Part shown: in pieces, positions 60,480 through 64,000 of the stretch | How the letters are laid out: each line of letters starts with the position of its first letter | Numbering within the stretch: position 1 is the first letter of the stretch | Assembly: GCA_002794785.1 (NCBI GenBank) | Contig: NBBA01000004.1 | Location: 372,001 to 436,000 of the forward strand | Origin: Coniferiporia sulphurascens | Taxonomy: Eukaryota > Basidiomycota > Agaricomycetes > Hymenochaetales > Hymenochaetaceae | Length of the DNA stretch: 64,000 bases | Direction: 5' to 3' | Position numbers and translations under genes: made by a program | Notes under the pieces: model-generated | What the model saw: only the letters and a program-made list of their open reading frames with translations | What the model was told of the DNA's origin: nothing | The model's database searches: none

Positions 60480-60635
60480 GCAGGGTGGAATGTTTGCGCT
60501 GGCCACAGCACGGCACGACGCGACTGAGTCAATTTCACAGCGAATTTGGCGAAGTCATTTCAATTGTAAAACTACAAGTGTGCACAATTTTTTACGACGC
60601 GTTGTGCCATCATATATGCAAACAGCTGTAAGGTT
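60480..60635 (-). repeat. Right arm of inverted repeat
   Basis: Reverse-complement partner of 60208-60355. The outer edges resemble each other (TTACAGGTTGCATAAATG on the left, TTACAGCTGTTTGCATATATG, written on the minus strand, on the right). The open frames on the two strands over the arms are translations of the same repeat and not genes. Confidence 0.8.
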
Positions 60636-61644
60636 TCGGAAACAATTTGGGTGGCGGTAACCTCCGGGGGCAAGCGAGATCACAAATAGATACAAATACC
60701 CCGCTAACCGAGAGTCATATGTTTCTGGTTGGTACACACATGTTTCTCATCCCATTCTTTCTCTGTCGGGCACTTCTTCCGAATTCATTATCCAGTGTTG
60801 TGCTCTTGGGCTTGTTATCGTGCGTATGCTTCGATCATGTTCTTCAACACGTTTTCGTTCGGGTTCGGGTTCACTGGCTGGCCGCTGGCGCCACTAGGGA
60901 TCGGCTTTACCACCGCCACTCGCAGACTGAGACACCTTTGTTGTACACTGCAAATAGTCTCAGCTTGTCTCGGGGAAGATTAAGTATGGAAGCTTAGCTC
61001 TTGTTCAGTTCGCCCTCACGTGCATAAAAAAATAGGGGCGTCCGAATTTGCCTTATATCCTCGTTGGTTTCTGTGATTTCCGGGCTTCAAGCCTTAAGGC
61101 CCCGAGTATAATGGTATACTCCGGTATCGACACTACGATCATCTTCGGGTTCCCTGGTATCCGGACGGAAGAAACTGGTCAAAGGGTGCGAAGCTTGTTC
61201 ATGGTTTCGTTAACGAAGCAGGACTTCCAACGGTACTATTAATATTGTGCCCAACCCCGAGCCGTCAGGGAGAGACAAGGATCTATGTTACTAAACGGGA
61301 CTGGTTTACAAACAAGCAGGAGGCCACCCGCTTACCTTGGCGCACCTCGAAACTGTCCATTTGTTAGACCCTCGCAAAAGGCGATCTATCCGCGATCGTT
61401 TCTTACCTGACACGCACCCAATGGCCCCACCTTGTCTGATACTTCAGCTATTGTTAAGAGGACTCCCTACTCTCTTAGTTGACTTACGAAGACTTTACAT
61501 CAGCTAGTCTGCACTCGATGGAGCCAATCCGCTCTTCCCCAACGTTCTCCTTCGCCCGCACTCTTTTCTCCCCAACCCTTCTCCCACGTGGCTGTTCCGT
61601 ATATCGTGCGTCACATTCATCCGGCTCCCAATCTGAATTTCACT

Positions 61645-61650
61645 TATATA
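61645..61650 (+). promoter_or_regulatory. TATA-like element of array gene 2
   Basis: TATATA in a CACTTATATACC context, 52-57 bp upstream of the ATG at 61702. Spacing is short, and the call is weaker than for copy 1. Confidence 0.35.
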
Positions 61651-61701
61651 CCTTCCATCCTGAATTTCACCTTCGCCACCTATAGTTTTCGATCCGTCAG
61701 G

Positions 61702-62588
61702 ATGTCCTCCTCTTCTCAGCCCAAATCCCCCTACGCCGCGTTCGAAAAAGTTATTCTTTCATGGACGTCGCATCCTCGCCTTGCTCGCGCGACCGAACCA
61801 AGTGATTTCGACTGTGTCCTAAAGCATACGATGAGCGAAATGAAGTTCCACTGCGTCACGGTGAGCTGGAGTTTGTCTCCTGCGTATATTTTGGCTTTCC
61901 TGATGGTTGCGTTGTTAGCTTCTCACAATCCTTTTGTAAAACTTCACCTTTAAGAATCGTTCATGCCACGTTAATACAAACCCAGTTTTATGGCCGCAGA
62001 TGATGCCGAACGCTGGTCCTGTTTAATTTCGACGACGCTCGCTTGCCTTATATTCACGAGGTTAACTTACGCAGCATTGGGCACGGTGTCTGGCGAGGCA
62101 TTACATGTACGTCAGGTTTTCCACACAAAACTCTTGTCCTTATAGCGGAACATCTTATTCAATCTTTCCCTGGACATCAGAATTGGATTGGGGATGCTCC
62201 GAGGAGGCGCGTGATGTTCGGGTGTTATTCGAAACTTCCCGCTCTCTCGGTGCTGGGAACTCTCTGTGCCCTCGCAATCCTGCAGTGGAATACGCCATTC
62301 ACGACGGTCGTGCTCAGCGTTGTCGCGGGCGTTCTTGTTCTTTCAGTTATTGTGCGCATGCGCACTCTGTTCGCGCGGGTGGGACGCTGGGTGACTGGTA
62401 TATGTGGGGGTTCAAGACGTTCGCGTATGGAGCAGAAGGACGAAGATGGTGAAAGAAGTAGTAGCGAAGAAACGAAGGATACCGAGAGTGTGGAGTCGAC
62501 AGAAGAATGGAAGGATGGGGGGAAAGAGGAGAAAGAGGGAAATACTGAAGTCTTCCCCGAGGTGCCAGTCGGTCCTGAGCGCGTATAG
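61702..62588 (+). CDS. Tandem-array small membrane protein, copy 2
   Basis: Four exons: 61702-61860 (53 codons), 61919-61935 (17 nt), 61986-62106, 62181-62588; 234 residues. Same plan as copy 1: VILSWTSHPRLARATEP, then DFDCVLKHTMSEMKFHC, then the 17-nt exon (LLTIL), then WSCLISTTLACLIF, LPALSVLGTLCALAILQWNT and hydrophobic VVLSVVAGVLVLSVIVRM. The tail is longer and more acidic than in copy 1 (runs such as SSSEETKDTESVESTEEW), ending FPEVPVGPERV. Exon 1 and exon 2 lengths are identical to copy 1 to the nucleotide, strong support for the gene model. Function unknown. Confidence 0.75.
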
Positions 62589-63821
62589 TGTGTGTTGGTT
62601 CTTTGGATCGTGGATTCCCCGCACTTGTATATTGGCGTTTGATATGCCCTTTCACACACTCTCTTGTAATGTTGTTTACTATACCTATGGGACGAAACTA
62701 ATGTTTAACACGGCCTGTCTTTTTATTTTGCTAAATAAATACCCACGAATTTCGGAGTGAAGACGCTGCACTAGAAGTTGATACTTATTATTCATTAAAA
62801 AGCTGCCCATCTGATTCGCTTTAATCCTGAGCGAGGAGAATTCAATATACTAAAAAGTCTTGTGCTAGCGATCACTGCATGGTACAAATAAATATAAACA
62901 CTACTTCCCACTTCAAGTTCGTCATTACCCCGCTCGTCTAACTGCGAACTTCACAACGCCTGAATGTCTGCTCCTCCTTTCTTTTCGCTGGCAATCAATA
63001 ACTATATGGACGATAATTCTTAAGCTTACTTTCGTGCATATTTCCTTGGTAGTGTCTTACAACGCACCACTGGCACTTGGACTCGCGAACTGGAACTGAA
63101 ACACCGCACAAAACATGGACTTAATGATCGCACAGCATTTCACGAGAAGGGTCTATTGTCGACAATTATACTCCCTATACATTTGGGTGGAGGCAGTGCT
63201 GACTAGACATCTAATGCGCTACTTTTCGCTTGAGGAGAAAATAGGGGCATTTGCATTATTCTACTGGGCGTCGTAGCTTCTTTTTCGCTATGAGAACTTG
63301 GGGAAAATTGGTGCGCTAGATCACCTACGCCGTGATCTTAACCTGCCGTTTCCGGTAGTTCATTGAAGTCCTATGAAGACTGTTTAGAGGCGCGAAGTTG
63401 GTGGTGATCTAGCAATTTGCATCCAACTGGTCTTACCGCCGGCTCCAACTCCCTGAAATGGATACACCTCGCCGCAAAAGATGTCTTAAACGAAGGATCG
63501 CCGATTTGATGATCCTTGTACTCATTGACACCTCAGCAAACTCCAGGACAATATAACTGCTCCTCATCTCCTTTGGGAGCCGACGTATACTGCGACCTGT
63601 CCCAACATGCGATTCATTCAATCGTCTTTCTGGCTTATGAGACCCTTGTTTTGTCTACCCGAGACTCGATATTCCCACTGTTCATTTCTCTTCTGCCCTC
63701 ACTTGTATTTCTCCTCACTTTCGTGCGCTTCACTTTCATCCTCTTCCGGTCGAGATTTTGTTTCATACAACTCTCCCTTGAACGTCACCTTGGTACCCTC
63801 AAGAACCTTCACTACGACAAA
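62589..63821. other. Spacer between array copies 2 and 3
   Basis: About 1.2 kb. AT-rich 3' region, then at 63234-63250 GGAGAAAATAGGGGCA again, and further patches similar to the flank of copy 1 (for example CAGGACAATA near 63545 and CGGACAATA near 58716). This is the upstream region of copy 3. Confidence 0.45.
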
Positions 63822-63980
63822 ATGCCATTCTCTTTGCAACTCAAATCTTTCTGTGCTGCATTTGAGACTCTAGTTCTCTCGTGGACATCCCACCCTCGTT
63901 TGGTACACGCGGCCTCGCCGCGCGATTATGACCTGATTTTGGAGTACACTGTGTCTGAGATGGAATTTCAGTGCGAGACG
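63822..63980 (+). CDS. Tandem-array small membrane protein, copy 3 (partial, cut by window end)
   Basis: Only exon 1 lies in the window: 53 codons, the same length as in copies 1 and 2, followed by a GTATGA donor at 63981. The sequence reads LVLSWTSHPRLVHAASPRDY and ends MEFQCET, closely matching copy 1. The remaining exons lie beyond position 64000. Whether this copy is intact cannot be judged. Confidence 0.7.
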
Positions 63981-64000
63981 GTATGAAATATCTTGCCATT

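Larger units (their letters stand above)
60006..61644. other. Spacer between array copies 1 and 2, with a hairpin
   Basis: About 1.6 kb. It contains the inverted repeat at 60208-60635 and an AATAGGGGCG word near 61030, similar to the flanks of copies 1 and 3. Otherwise no gene. Confidence 0.45.

Noticed and set aside
60190..60660. Two small ORFs on opposite strands with similar proteins
   Set aside because: They are translations of the two arms of the inverted repeat.

Overview
The window is nuclear DNA of a filamentous basidiomycete, most likely an Agaricomycete (mushroom or polypore lineage). The reasons are the many 50-70 nt GT-AG introns, GC-rich third codon positions in the housekeeping genes, close divergent gene pairs, and families typical of that class: DUF6534-type seven-helix proteins, PhoD_2-type phosphatases and a short Cys-rich protein. 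The ordinary genes were read exon by exon. Splice phases were checked for all of them except the 5' part of the first DUF6534 gene.

Region by region. 0-7.4 kb: a dispersed repeat (826-1390), a MIM1/TOM13 mitochondrial outer-membrane import gene, APC6/CDC16 of the anaphase-promoting complex (minus strand), and a paraoxonase-like arylesterase diverging from it. 7.4-11.4 kb: no recognisable gene. 11.4-17 kb: an 81-residue Cys-rich protein, an XLF/NHEJ1 end-joining factor, and an FHA plus G-patch protein diverging from XLF. 17-23 kb: two tandem PhoD-like phosphatase genes with identical nine-exon structure, including a GC-AG intron. 23.5-26.8 kb: the SCY1/SCYL2 pseudokinase gene (15 exons). 26.8-34.3 kb: gene-poor, with dense microsatellites from about 32 kb. 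34.3-36.7 kb: a seven-helix membrane protein and a zinc-ribbon plus LysM protein, divergent. 36.7-40.5 kb: more microsatellites. 40.5-46.7 kb: an unknown membrane protein, SDS22 and MAF1, all on the minus strand.

47-64 kb looks more accessory. It holds an inverted second copy of the first repeat (47.6-48.2 kb), two DUF6534 membrane-protein genes (one with 20 exons, some of only 12-16 nt), a GDP-L-fucose synthase, an inverted-repeat hairpin at 60.2-60.6 kb, and a tandem array of at least three small acidic-tailed membrane proteins. In all three array copies exon 1 is exactly 53 codons, and the two complete copies share a 17-nt second exon. The third copy runs off the window.

The core genes serve unrelated cell functions (cell cycle, mitochondrial import, Pol III repression, PP1 regulation, DNA repair, vesicle traffic), so there is no operon-like logic. 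The most novel material is the membrane-protein array, the micro-exons and the duplicated phosphatases. No CRISPR, rRNA or tRNA gene was seen.
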